A program made the translations under genes and the position numbers. From Nemophila menziesii (lineage: Eukaryota; Streptophyta; Magnoliopsida; Boraginales; Hydrophyllaceae): DNA of 64,000 nucleotides. Positions 48,041 through 61,386 of the stretch are shown in pieces (the stretch's first letter is position 1; every line of letters starts with the position of its first letter). The DNA lies in contig JARWIR010000039.1 of NCBI GenBank assembly GCA_029959085.1, forward strand, positions 6,386,001 through 6,450,000, written 5' to 3'. The notes beneath the pieces were generated by a model. That model made no database searches and was not told the DNA's origin. It saw only the letters and a list, made by a program, of their open reading frames with translations.

Positions 48041-49978
48041 ATATGTTTTATTATAATAACATATATCCAAATATGTTTAAGTTTTTGGTTCATGATTTTT
48101 AATTTCTTGTATATATTTTGTTATGCTTATATAATATTTCTTGTATTTAGCTTGCACACAATTTTTACAAAAATTATTTCAAATTTCATTGTGTGTGGTT
48201 CAATATTCAAGGTTATCCTTTTATGGGTCATGGAAAATGAAATATTGTGTTCTAATAACATGAAATCAAACCCAAATCCTCTATGTAAGCCTTTAAAATA
48301 AGTTTTGCTTAATCGATGGGAATCAAACCTAAGTCTGCTAGGTGAAAGTCAGATATACAACATGCAAGGATGAAAAAAATTTAGAATATTGTGTATGTGT
48401 ATGGAGTGGGATTCAATTAATAAATTAAGTTGATAATGATAATTAGATAGAATGGACCAATAAATTAATATTATGGAATTATAACTATAATAGTATGATT
48501 GATATTGGATTTTAATATATATATATATATATGAGTATAAGTATAATATGTAATTAAATTGTAGTGGGTCCCATAATTTTAATCATATGTTTTCAGGAGC
48601 AATGCCAACCATTGTAGATAAAGGGATAAATATAAGGCATATTTTATGTTGAGAGACTTAAGGGCTTTAAAGCGATCACACATGTTTCATTTATATACTG
48701 ATATTTATCACATTGATTAATTTTTTTATATATATATTGTTATATTAATAAAACTTAATGATTTCTGAAATCCGAAAGATTCTTGTTTATTTCAATTTTT
48801 GTCATCTTTTCACATATAAATAGATGCTATTCATTCATATTTTTCATCAACACAACAACTATTTCTAGACATTTCCATAACATCTATTATGGAAAACTAT
48901 AACATATACATCCCCTTATCTGAAACTCTTATAAACATCGATTCAGCATTAAAAGTTTAACAATCATGTTTATTCTAATCTTTCAGAAAACATAAACGAT
49001 TACAATTCAATCGTGATCATGTCATTTCATCATAACATTTATCTCCTAAAAAGAAATGATTGTGATGAAATGACATGGTCATTGATCAGGTTGTAAATTC
49101 TTTTAAAATTTGTTGTCCATTAATATTGGTAGAATTATTTGACATCCAATAAAATATTAATACAATTTTTTAGTAGTCAAAGGATTTTACTAAAAAAAAT
49201 TTATTGTAATGAATGTTGTAATATAGAATGAAATATTAGCAAGAACTAAATTACAACTTATTTCAACATTTATAGGTGAGATCTTTGTCAACTGGTCTTG
49301 ACGAGATCTCTTCAAGACGCAAGCCCCTTTCAAAATTATGTTTTCAGTCAACAATGTTAGAATTTAATCAGTTAAAAAAATTATCCCCCAAATATCATAT
49401 TTATATATACTTACATAAAGCCACATTATTCACATTTACCACCTGGAATGTCTAATCCACCTCTCAAAATACTCTTCTCCTCCCACCTACTCAACCCTAG
49501 TTTATGTAAATTGTTTATTGTTATTTTCAATTAATTGAAAATGTGAAAAATGAGTTTGTTTAATTTAGGAGAATTTTTTGAGATATGTGTAACTGTAAGT
49601 ATATATGTTTCTTGAACTAAAAATCTCATTCTAATAGTGTAAATAATTATTAAGTGCTATTATAGATCAAATGTCACAAAATCCAATATTTTTCACATTT
49701 GTAGAATAGTTAATTTGAATTAAAGACCAAGAAAAGTTTTTTTATGTCCAAGTTAAACTCGCGATAAGCCGCGTTTCTTTGATTTCACACAAACAATAAA
49801 ACAAATGATATGTCTTGTTATAACTCAATATTAAATTTGCAAACGATGAGTATTTTTTGGTTTCACATCTTTATGTCTTTCTTTTACTTCATACCAATTA
49901 TGTTATTGATGGGTTGTCTTTAATTGGGTTTACACTACATATGTATGTGACACATTTTTTTAACTTTTAGTTCGAGTA

Positions 49979-50163
49979 TTTATATAATAAAGTAGTATAC
50001 ACAAAACTCTTCATCTTAAAACTTAAAATCTACACAAACCTCTCATAATTACCATTAATTTATCATATTCTCGTTTATTATCACCATCCTTTTTTATTAT
50101 TAAAACATTTGTAAAAGTAGGATTAATTGCTTGGAAATGTCTTATGTAACGGGTCATATCTAG
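49979..50163 (+). mobile_element. Mini-Helitron, copy 2
   Basis: Starts TTTATATAATAAAGTAG and ends ATGTCTTATGTAACGGG, TCATAT, CTAG, then T. Same length and order as the copy at 18476, with a slightly more decayed terminal stem. Confidence 0.6.
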
Positions 50164-52096
50164 TGCTTATATATTTTGTATATAAACTCTTCTTTAGTGG
50201 TGGTAGTTATGATTGAGAGTGAACCCAACCTAAACCGATCAAAACAAAGAACCAAACGAAGGCTTTTCTTTATTTAGGCCAAACATTGGTCTACCAAAGT
50301 TATAAAAATATGTACAATCTAAAACTTAACTCTCAATTTTATTTTCATATTTCTCTCCAACAATATTAATTTATCATATTTTTGTATAAGTTCCACTATA
50401 ATAACTAATTAATTGATATAATACTAGTATACCAAAATTATCTTATATATCGAATGATCTAGTTTGTAATACTTCATTTTTTTGTTTAAATCATCATTCT
50501 TTAAATAAATTTTTCTAATATATTTGTGTATATGTATAAGTTTTAACATATCTATATAGTTCTATATTTTTTGTATAGATAACTTGAAATTTTTTTATAT
50601 TTTATATACATATTTGTATATTTTTTATTTTATTATATACAAAAATATAGGCATATATTTTTTAAAAATATATTTTTGCATTTTGTAAAAAGTTGGAAAT
50701 ATGTATATTTTAACAATCACACACACATATATATATATATATATTTATATATTATTATTTTATTAGTTCATTATATAAAAACAAAAATATATTTATGAAA
50801 CATATCTATATATAATAAATTTTATATTTATGTATATTTGCAAATTATATATATTAGTATTTTATTAATTCATTATATAAAAATACAAATATATCTATCA
50901 AACATATCTACATATAATAAATAGATTTATATATCTATGTTCTTTAATTGTGTATGAAATCATTTTATGTTTTTTATGTTGGTTTCTATATAATGCATCT
51001 CTCTTAAAAATATGTTTTTGTAGGTATGATTTATTAAATGGTATTGAATAAAAAAATTCTAAAAAGAACGTAAGAAACAATTAACGAATCAATCAACAAA
51101 CACATGTATTGAGTTGCAATTTAAGTTTTATGGAAAGTACATGTAACTTTACACTATAATATTATAAACCAACATATGTATCAGATTTTTATTAAGTTTC
51201 ATTAAATATTATTAAATAAGAATGTAGGTATTTGTTTCATATTTGTAGTAACTATTATTGTGTATTCATTTGAAATTTTGTAAGATCTTTATTTATTGTA
51301 AAAACTCTATAGGATTTGTAGACACATTGGTGTGTTTTATTTTTCTATTCTTGTACAAAATTTGACTAATTTTACAATATCATATATATTCTTTGTAAAA
51401 TTATATTAATACTTAAAAGGAATCAGTAATACTCATGTCTTATAAGGATGAAATTATGGACTAAAAAGTTGAAACATTATTATAAACATCTATACGTCTA
51501 TTGAAAATAAAATAAAATAAAAGATTCCTAAAATACTAAGTTGTATTACACGCTAAGAGTTAGTTATGTCACAACTAATTAGTTGTTGATATATTAATAT
51601 AATATTAATGAATGCTTACAAGCTTATAACATAGATAAATAAAGCTTACTATGTGATTATTTGTGTCAATATATTTAGGTAGTTTACATTGAGGTTAATT
51701 ACAACATGTATATGAAAATAACACAAAATATATGTACTTGTATAGGTCTAAAAATACATCTGAAATTCAAAATCGACAAGACAATATTATTTATGATCAC
51801 CTTCCTAATAAAATTTACTTTCACTCTAGATTGCGTTTAAGGTTCTAATATGATGCTTTAACTTCTGTAATATATTAATAAGTCTCAAATTTATTTGTTG
51901 CATTAAGTGTAGAAACATTTTGCATCATTAAATGTTACAAAATCTAATATAACAAGAAAAAATGTATTAAATACAAGTTAAACACGCGATGAGTTGTGTT
52001 TCATTGAAATCACACGAAAAATGAAACAAATGATTTTTCTTGTTATAATTGTACATTAAATTTGCAAGCGATTATATTTTTTTTGGAAAATAATTC

Positions 52097-52262
52097 TATT
52101 TAATATTGGATCGTCCAATATCAACCGTATTACGAGACATACCCCTTATTTATGGAAAGAAAAAACTTATTATAGTAACTACCTAGTTTATCTATGACAT
52201 GTGTTTTATTAATATAATTAATGGTTATGATGCTAATCTTGGTCCATACAATATAGGATGAA
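52097..52262. mobile_element. Snap-back MITE-like element, copy 4
   Basis: Left palindrome ATTGGATCGTCCAAT is intact in its outer six bases. The right end (TTGGTCCATACAATATAGGA) is decayed. Confidence 0.5.
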
Positions 52263-53384
52263 AGTCTTACCCTATTAATTTTGAGTATATTTTTTGTCAA
52301 ATATGCTGCAAACTGTAAAGTGATGATGAGAACTATTGTGAGATGACGCAAGCTATCTAGTTTTGTAAAAAAAACCATAGACCATGTTTTTTACTAGCTT
52401 AAAACGCAGGTTAACCCTAGATAGAAAGCTATAAAATTACACTATAATACTTCTTTTGCACTCCCTATTATCAAAATCCAATTGTAGATAAAGTCAGGCG
52501 AGAAGCAATGAGAAGTCATTATCATCTTCATCAAAATCAAATTTTTGTAACACTTTAACTTTTTTTTTTATTAAATTTTATACAGAGTTATGATTATGCT
52601 TAACTTTATATTATTTATTAAATACTCTCTTCATTAGCTTATGACGATTTCTTATTAACTATATAATTATGAATTGAGGCTTTCTGTATGACTTTAGGGT
52701 TTTTGCCTAATTGATATTTATTTATATGTAGGTTATATTATCTTATATAAATATTTTTTTATTATAAAGTCCATGTAATTATTAGCCCTAGTTTATGAAT
52801 TACACCCCGAAGGGGATTGAAAGTGGAACTATATATTAGAGGTATTTATTAATAATAGAATAAAAGTAATATACATTGCTATTTAAAGGGTTAAATTCAC
52901 TGGTGTCTTATAAATATGTAGTAATATATGGGAGAGGTTAGGTGTCTTCCAGATCACAGCTAATGTGAATAGTAAATATCACACTTATTTAATTTAAGTA
53001 AATCTTTATGTGGAATCTAGATTCCCAGTTATTGTGAATTGTAAACATTATTTTATTATATTAAGCCTAACTTGTAGTTCTTTGGTGAATTGGATCATCT
53101 AGAGCTAGTTTCCTCCCTATGTTAGTCCCTATATTTGCATTTATATCTTTTAAATTATTAATTATTGAAACTAAAATGAATATATATTATATTATTACCC
53201 AATATTCTATTCAATGTCATTAAATACAAACTATAAGTTTTACAATCCCTGATGATAAAAAGATTACTTTACTACTTGGAATGATCCATAATATTTTGTA
53301 GGGAGTTACTCTCTTAGGTGCGTAAATCACCTCACATTGAGGGGTATACCAAATTTTTTGGCATCTTTGTCATGGATTTCATTA

Positions 53385-55216
53385 AAGGTTAAATTAACAG
53401 TTAAGGTTAAGGTTAAGAAGGTTCGTGAGATTTAAGCAAGCGAGTTCGAAAATGACAAATCTAACTATCCAGCAAAACTTGTTCGTGAGGTTTTTTGTTT
53501 AAGAATTTTTTATATTCCTTTGTTATTGTGGTAACCTAAAGAGATATATATATATTTATATATATATATATATATTAATTTTAAATTTAGAGGGGTTTTA
53601 TTCATTAACAATAAATAAGTTTCGTGAACCAGATCATCAAACAAGATTTTACATTACCAATTTTTTTCTCGTAATATTGTTAACTTTTTTATTATATTTG
53701 TAATTTTTTTTTGTTATAGGTACAATAGATTTATTTATCTTTTATTAAGTATTGTATTTTTCCATCATAAATACAATTATGACATTTTATTTCTATATTT
53801 CTGTTTTAATAATCAATACTTTTAGGTAATATTTAGAAAATTTACTAAGTTATACTCAAAGTCTTGTAAAGTATACTCATTAATTTTCTAAGTATAGTTA
53901 CATATTAAATGATTACACTCAATGAATTTTTATACTTTGTGATTCTCTAATCAATGATTTTTGTACTCAGTGACTTCGTACTTAGAGAATCACTAAGCAC
54001 GCCCAGGTCGCAGTGTTGGTGGTGGTCGGTGGATGGTGTTTAAAGAAAAATAATATTAATACTCAAAAGCTTCGTAGTCAATGAATCAATGAGTACGCCA
54101 CATGTGGAGTTTACAGTGGTGGTCGGTGGGTGGTGGTCGGAGATAAATAATACTAATACATAGTGACTCAATACAGTGACTCAGTGGTTCGTGCTTATTG
54201 TCACGTATTTTTTAGTCTTTATATAGTTTTTTGTTTTATTTGAAGGTATTTCAGTATTAGGTCACTCATAACATTGGGTAGTAAGTTATTTGGAAAGGAA
54301 ACTAGCTATATGTTTTTTATTGGCGATTAACTTGGTACCCAAGACACTCTAGGACAATCACCCTTATAGATCTGTGTAAATTATTCATTGTCATTTTGAA
54401 ATAGGTGTAATGTAAAAATTGAGTTTGTTTATATTAGGGGAAATGGTTTGACATATGTGTAACTTTAAGTAATTATGTTTTGTGAATTAAATTTCTCATA
54501 CTAATAACATAATTAATTATTAAGTGCTATTATGGCACAAATGTTACAAAATGAAATATTTTTCTCATTTTGGGAACAATCAATATGAATAAAAGAACAA
54601 GAAAAAATGTTTTAAGTACAATTTATACACGCGATGAGTTGTATTCATCGATATCACGCGAAAAATAAGAAAATTAATATGTCTTGTTATAGTTATACAT
54701 TAAATTTGCAACCGATAATTTTTTTTCTTGGGTTGTCTTTCTTTAATTTCATTTCAAATATATCATTGATGGTTTTTCTTTAATTGCTTTCACATTACAT
54801 ATGTATGCGAAGTATTCACCTAATTGTTCCTATTAATTTTTCATATATTTGTGTGAGTTATAGTATAACAAAACAACTACACTAGTTAAACTATTCAATA
54901 CTACTATACCAAAATTATATTATAAATCTAATGATTTGGTTTGTAATACTTTAATTTTTTGTTTATATAACAACATTTTTTAATAAATTTTTTTAAAGTA
55001 TTTATGTATATATCTAAGTATTTAACATATCTATATAGATCTATATTTTTGTATAGATATATAATTTTATTATTTATCTTGCAAAATTTTATATTTTATA
55101 TATATAAAGTTGTATAATTTTTATATTAGAAAATATATGAATATATTGTAAAACATACATTTTGTATATATTTGCATGTTTTTAAAATTCATAAATATGT
55201 ATCTTTTATACACAAA

Positions 55217-55279
<63 letters not shown>

Positions 55280-55994
55280 CATTTATTTATTATATAAAAA
55301 CAAAAATATATTTATCAAATAGATCTATATATAATAATAAGAATTATATATTTATTTTCTTTTATTGTGTATGACATATATTTTCATTTTTTATGTTGGT
55401 TTCTATATTATGTATCTCTCTAAAAAAAATTATGTGGGTATGATTTATTAAATGGTAGTGAATACAAATTTGTCAAAATAGAAATTAAGAAACAATCCAC
55501 AAACAGATGTATTAAATTTCAATTTAAGTTTTATGGAAAGTATGGAAAGTACATGTAACTTTACATATTTTATCATATCGGAAACGAACAAGTGTATTAG
55601 ATTTGAATTAATTTATATTAAAATTTTATTAAATAAGAATGTAAATATTTGATTCATATTTGCAGTAACTTTTATGGTATATTCATTTGAAATTCTATAA
55701 GATATTTATGGCTTTCTAAAATCTCTATAGGATTTGTAGACTCACTCGGTAATACTCATGTCTTTTAAGGATAAAAATATGGGCTAAAAATTGAAAATGT
55801 TATTATATACATCTATACGTCAATTGAAAATAAAATAAAATAAACGATTCCTAAAATACTAAGTTGTATTACACGCTAAGAGATTAGTTCTGTAACAACT
55901 AATTAGTTGTTGGTTTAATTATATCATATCCATGAATGCTTACAAGCTTATGACATAGATAAATAAAGCTTATTTACTTTATTATTTGTGACAG
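53385..55994 (+). repeat. Unit copy lacking the array and post-array half
   Basis: After only about four hexamers (53396-53417, GTTAAGGTTAAGGTTAAGAA) the sequence jumps to ATCTAACTATCC-type sequence (as near 60190) and the TAATATTTAG block (53827). It then runs through GGTGGGTGGTGGTCGG (54124) and a broken mini-Helitron start to the microsatellite (55222) and on to TTATTTGTGACAG at 55994, where an array begins abruptly. Essentially one whole array plus several kilobases are deleted. No genes seen. Confidence 0.75.
55222..55275. repeat. (AT)n microsatellite, 54 bp
   Basis: The longest uninterrupted AT dinucleotide run in the window, at the site equivalent to that where Helitrons H1 and H2 inserted in other copies. 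Confidence 0.9.
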
Positions 55995-56572
55995 ATTAAG
56001 GCTAGGGCAAAGGATATGGTTAATGCTACGGCTAAGACTAAGGCTAATGTTAAGGACTTCATGGTTAAGGTTAAGTTTAAGCTTATGGTTGAGGTTAGAG
56101 TTACATTTAATGTTAACGTTAAAGGTTAAGGTTAAATTTTAAATTTTCTGTTATGGTAAAGGTTAAGGTTAAGTCTAAGCCTTAACTTTGAGGTACAAGT
56201 CAAGTCTAAGGTTAAGTTGACGTTTAAGTTTCACGTTATACGAATTTAATGTTAGAGGTCGGATATAAGCGCGATTAAACTTCATTTGGTTAAGGTTAGA
56301 ATTAAGGTTCAAACCATAAAGAATAATGCTATAAGATTAATATTTGAGGTAATATATTTTTTTATCTAGTTCAAATTATAATTAAGGTTTAAACCTCAAG
56401 GGTAGGGATAAGATTAGGGGTAGGGTAAATGTTAAAAGAGACATTAAGTTTAAGGTCATGATGAAAGTTAAGTTTTAAGTTCTAGATTTTAGATAAAATG
56501 CATGGTTTAGTGTTATGTTTAACGATATGGTTAAGGTTAAAGTTTACATGTAAGGTTAAGGTTAACGTGATT
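55995..56572 (+). repeat. Truncated TTAAGG array, copy 8 (starts mid-array)
   Basis: Enters at TTAAGGCTAGGGCAAAGG, matching the middle of array 3 (about 26263), then follows it to the end. The GTCGGATATAAGCGCGATTA island lies at 56248. The upstream half of the array is absent. Confidence 0.8.
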
Positions 56573-57759
56573 TTTTATTATATTAACACATATCCAAATA
56601 TTTTGATGTGTGTGGTTCATGATTTTTGATTTCTTGTACATAATATTTTATGCTTATAAAACATTTATAGGATTTAGCTTGCACGTATTTTTTTATAAAA
56701 TTAATTCAATTTTCATTATGCGTGGTTCGAGATTCAAGGTTCTTCATTTATATGTAATGAAAAGGTAAGCTTCCGTTCTATTAATAGACAAGCGAACCCA
56801 AATCCCCTACTTTAGCCTTTAAAATAAGTTTTGTTCCATTTACGGTATCAAACCTAAGTCCGCTGGTTAAAATAGAATATTGTGTATAATGTGTATGGAT
56901 TGAGATAAGAGACAATTAAGTTTCCTTTTATTAGTAAAATACAATTATTACAATAGTGCGAATAAGTGAATTAATGGTTCAAAAAGTTTATTTTATCATA
57001 TATATGTAGTGGTAAAAGATAAATAATTTTAAATTTCACAAACTCAACAACAAATATAAATTAAAAATTGAATGTAAATGTATCAAAAAATTCTTGAAAT
57101 ATTAAAACAATAGCGTTGTTACTTGTTTCAATATGCAATTATATCGTCTAATATATTATGATGGTTTTGACGAAAAAGTAATATGGTAATAATTATAATT
57201 TTTTTTTATTTGAAATAATAAAATATATCCAAAAATAAGAAATTAAATGTAGTGAGTGAATTTAGGTAGTGTAGACGGCTTATGATGTAAATTCACGACC
57301 TTTGGTCAACAGATGTTATCAATAATTATAATCGTATATGTAAATGATGTGAACTGTTTAAAAAGTGCTTTATGATGTAAATTCACGACCGTTGGTCAAC
57401 AGATGTTATATAATATTGATATATATGGTCTAAATTTTTTTCATATTATATTAACATTTATTATGCCCATAGAAAGATATATAAAAAGATATTTTTGTAT
57501 TCAATTATTAACTTAATATATATATATATATATATTATGGCTTTAAAATTAAATCAAATTGAAGATATTCATTCACATTTAAGTTATATATTTGGTAAAA
57601 ACTTATAAATAAAAAAAGTCTTTATATATTTAATGGATTAAAAAAGTAAGTAGATATTGATAATTAGATAGCACGGAAAACATATTAGTATTATGGGATT
57701 ATAACTATAATAGTAAAAAAATTATTGGATTTTAATATATATTTGGAATAAATATAATA
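56573..57759 (+). repeat. Large repeat unit: post-array half up to Helitron H3
   Basis: ATATCCAAATATTTTGATG (56591), GAATAAGTGAATTAATGG (56971) and GGATTATAACTATAATAG (57697) are in canonical order. The segment TGATGTAAATTCACGACC...CAACAGATGTTAT is duplicated (about 57273 and 57375). It ends exactly at the H3 insertion point. No genes seen. Confidence 0.75.
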
Positions 57760-58439
57760 TTTATATTATATTACAAGTTTTTTTGATAAGTGGTGGTTAG
57801 AATTGATTCTGACCAAACATAAGTGGTGGCCAAGATGTCCCACTTATTATTAATATCATTAATTAATTCTTAATTACTTAACAAAAAACAAAAAACATAA
57901 AACAAAAAACCTTAAATCACTCTTTACATTTAATTTATAATATTTATATAATAAAGCAGAATGTACCTAACTTCTCATATTGCTACTCAAAAATCTCTAA
58001 TTTCTCTCATAATTATTTTATTCTTCTAAAAAATATCTTTTTTTTTATTTTCTCAATTATTATATCTATATAAAAATCACATTGATCCTTTAAAAGAAAA
58101 AATTTCAAATTGGATATATGGGAGCCATATATTAACCGACACGATTTTTCGAAAAGTCAATGAAGGAAAATAATATTGAAAAATATTGATATATATGGTG
58201 GAGTTAAAAATAACAATTATGATAATAATAATATCTTGAAACACTTAAAAACAATGGGGCAAATCCGATTTGGACCTTTATAATACCATTAATTCATTCT
58301 TATTTACTTATTAAAAAAAATTAAAAAAACATTAGATCACTCTTTACATTTAATATAAATTTATAATATTTATATAATAAATCAGAATGTACCTAACTTC
58401 TCATATTACTCCTCAAAAATCTCTAATATCTCTCGTATC

Positions 58440-59675
58440 CGTAACCATAGACCCTTAACTATCAACCTTAACCTTAACTTTACCCTTAACCTTAACTTTA
58501 ACCTTAAACTTAACCTTAAACTTAACTTCAACCTTAACCTTAACCTTAACCTTAGCCTTAACCTATCCCAAAATCAAACCCAAACCTTAACCTTAACCTC
58601 AACCTTAACCTTAACCTTAACCTTAACCTTAACCTTAACTTTAACCTTAACCTTAACCATAACCATAACCTTAACTTTAACCCTAACCTTAACCGAACCT
58701 TAACCTTAACCTTAACCTTAACCGTAACCTTAACCTTAACCTTAACCTTAACCTTAACCTTAACCTTAACCTTAACCTTAACCTTAACCTTAACCTTAAC
58801 CTTAACCATAACCTTAACCTTAACCTTAACCTTAAACTTAACCTTAATTTTAACCTTAACCTTAACCTTAACCTTAACCTTAACCTTAACCTTAATCTTA
58901 AACCTTGACCTTAAACCATAAACCTTAAATCCTTTATCATCATCTTCACTTAACCTTAACCTTAACTTTAACCGTAACTCTTAACCCTTAAACCCTTAAC
59001 CTTAACCATTACATCTCAAGCCTTAACCTTTACCTTCACCTTCATATTAAATTTAATCTTAACCTTAACCATAATCTTAACCTTGAAGTTAAAATTTAAC
59101 CTTAACCTTGAACCTTAAAAGCTTGATCTTTGAACCTTAAACTTTATACCTTAACCTTAATCTTAACCTTAACCTTAACTTTAATTCTAACCCTAACCTT
59201 AACATTTATCCTTTAAATTTACCTTAACCTTTAAAACTTTAACTTTAAACCTTAACCTTAACTTTCATCTTAAATGTAACCTTAACCTTAACTTTCATCT
59301 TAACTGTAACCTTAACCTTAACCTTAAACAGATGAAGAATCATCGCGCTAATATTCGACCTTAACCCTGGAATTTTGTTAAACCTTAAATTTTTCATCTT
59401 AAACCTTAACTCTAACTTAATCTTAATCTTAAAATTAAATTTAACTTAAACTTGACTAAAACTTTAACCTTAGCCCTTAACTTTAACCTTAACTTTAACC
59501 TTAACTTTAACCTTAAAATTAACCATATCCTTAACGTTAACCTAAACCCTAACCTTAACCCTAACCTTAAACTTAACATTAACCTTAACTATAACCTAAC
59601 CTTCTTCTTGATGAGCAAAAAAATAACAACCTTATTCTAACTTTGACCTTGACCTTTACCCTTAGACACCGTATT
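58440..59675 (-). repeat. TTAAGG array inside Helitron H3
   Basis: Listed on the minus strand because the G-rich strand is minus. The first 500 bases are much more regular than any other array here; the later part is degenerate. It contains CATCGCGCTAATATTCGACC (59341), the complement of the conserved island. The 83-codon minus frame 58558-58809 (Lys-Val repeat) is hexamer translation only. Confidence 0.85.
58727..58807 (-). repeat. Perfect (CCTTAA)n run, about 13 repeats
   Basis: Uninterrupted hexamer over about 80 bases, the longest perfect run seen in the window. A second run of about 50 bases lies at 58855-58901. Such purity against the decayed arrays elsewhere implies recent expansion or recent arrival. 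Confidence 0.9.
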
Positions 59676-59735
59676 TGATTTCCGTTAACGCAACAAATTT
59701 TTTCTTCAGTGTCTTCAGACACGGGTTTTACCTAG

Positions 59736-61386
59736 TATAATTAAATTATAGTGTGTCCCATAATATTAGTTATATATTTTTTGGAGCGATCCCAACCATC
59801 AAAGATAAGGGGACAAACTAAGCCATCTTGTATATATGTTGAGAGACGGCTCTAAAGCGATCACACCCGTGTCTTTTATATTTTTATATTTATCATCTTT
59901 GATTAACAACATATATACTTATATATATATATATATTGTTATATAATCAAACTTGATGATTTTTGAAATCTGGATGCTATTCTGATATTTTTCCATCAAC
60001 ACAACAACTATTTCGAAACATTTCCCTGCAGACTATTTTCTATCGGTAGATCTATCATCCAACCTACTAAACCACCTCTAAAAATACTCTTCTCATCCAA
60101 CCTACTGAACCCTGCAGACTATTTTCTATCGGTAGATCTATCATTCCATGGTAGATTGGAGTTTGAACAGTTGAGTTTGATATAACAGATCTAACTATCC
60201 GAGCGAAACTTTTTGATGAGGTTTTGTTGTTCATGATTATTTGATGTGCTTTTTTTCTTGTTGTAACATTCAACATAGATCTATAATATTAAAAAATACG
60301 TCATCATTTTTTAATTATTTTCTTTAAATATTTTATAACTTTTTTAATATTTTATTTTCTTATAGGTATAATAGATTTATTTATTGTTTATTAATTATTG
60401 TATTGGTTCAATCATAAATATAAATGTGTGCCATTTTTAGGTAATATTTAGAAATCCAGAAGTATACTCAATGATTTTGAGTGTAGTTTTGTTGATTGTC
60501 TAAGTATAGTTAGAGATTAACTTAATATACTCAATATTTTTCATAATTATTGATTTCTCCAATCTACGATTTCGTACTTAGTGATTTCGTACTCATTGAA
60601 TTACTAAGTACGCCTGGTGGGTGGGTTGGTGGTCGGTGGATGGTGTTTAAATATATATATTATAAATACTCAATGGCTTTATAGTCAATGAATCAATGAT
60701 GTACTCCCTAGGTGGCGGTGCCAGCGGTTGTCGGTGGGTAGTGGTCGGAGATGAATAATACTAATACTCAGTTACTCAGTGGTGGTCCGTACTTATTATA
60801 ACTTGTAGTAAATTATTTGGAAAATAATCTAGCAAAATGTTTTTTATTGGCGATTAAATTGGCCTAAACAACACCCTGGTCAGCCACCCTTGATAGATTT
60901 ATATAAATTGTTTATTGTCATTTTGAAATACTTGAAATGTGAAAATTGAGTTTGTTTCTTTTAGGGGAATTTTTTTTAAATCTTTGTAACTGTAAGTATA
61001 TATGTTTCTTGAATTAAAATTCACATACTAATAATATACTTAATTGTTAAGAGCTATTATACGACAAATGTAACAAAATCCAATATTTTTCACATTTGTA
61101 GATAGATTAATTTTAATTGAAGAACAAGCAAAGTTGTTTTATGTCCAAGTTAAACTCTTGGTAAGCCGTGTTTCTTTGATATCACACAAGAATTTAGAGA
61201 AATGATATGTCTAGTTATAACTCTATATTAAAGTTGCAAACGATGAGTTTTTTGTTGCACACCTAATATATATGAGATTAGCTGTCTTTCTTTTAATTTA
61301 TACAAAATAAGTCATTGATGGATTGTCTTTAATTGGGTTCACACTACATATGTATGTGATACATTTTTTAACATCTAGTTCGAGTA
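59736..61386 (+). repeat. Large repeat unit downstream of H3
   Basis: Continues the unit at AGTGTGTCCCATAATATTAG, then GCGATCACACCCG (59857), ATTCCATGGTAGATTGGAG (60142), AATATTTAGAAATCCAG (60443) and GGTGGGTAGTGGTCGG (60733). The segment CTGCAGACTATTTTCTATCG plus flank is tandemly duplicated with an 87-bp period (60027 and 60114). The 69-codon minus frame 60067-60276 spans the duplication and is not supported as a gene. Confidence 0.75.

Larger units (their letters stand above)
48041..53384 (+). repeat. Large repeat unit: post-array half, mini-Helitron, microsatellite half
   Basis: Follows the canonical order from ATATCCAAATATGTTTAAG (48062) through the hairpin insertion (48940-49110), the mini-Helitron (49979) and a duplicated microsatellite block (about 50755 and 50865). 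It then jumps at about 52080 to the snap-back element (52097) and on to ACTCTCTTAGGTGC (53309). Small open frames at 50898, 48092 and 52130 lack any conserved protein. No genes seen. Confidence 0.75.
57760..59735 (+). mobile_element. Helitron H3 (about 2.0 kb, carries CCTTAA array)
   Basis: The 5' end is TTTATATTATATTACAAG, one base from the usual TC start. The 3' end is the hairpin GTGTCTTCAGACAC (59709-59722), GGGTTTTAC, CTAG (59732-59735), then T. Joining the flanks (AAATATAATA plus TATAATTAAATTA) recreates exactly the uninterrupted sequence of the unit at 28056/28057, so this is a precise A/T insertion with no target duplication. The first 90 bases match H2 (AAGTGGTGG...GATTCTGACC). Internally a segment of about 110 bp with a Helitron-like start (TTTATATAATAAAKCAGAAT) is repeated at 57900 and 58322. 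No protein is encoded. Confidence 0.85.

Noticed and set aside
43012..55275. AT dinucleotide runs as origins or matrix-attachment regions
   Set aside because: They are ordinary microsatellites whose length varies among unit copies; nothing in the sequence supports a specific function.
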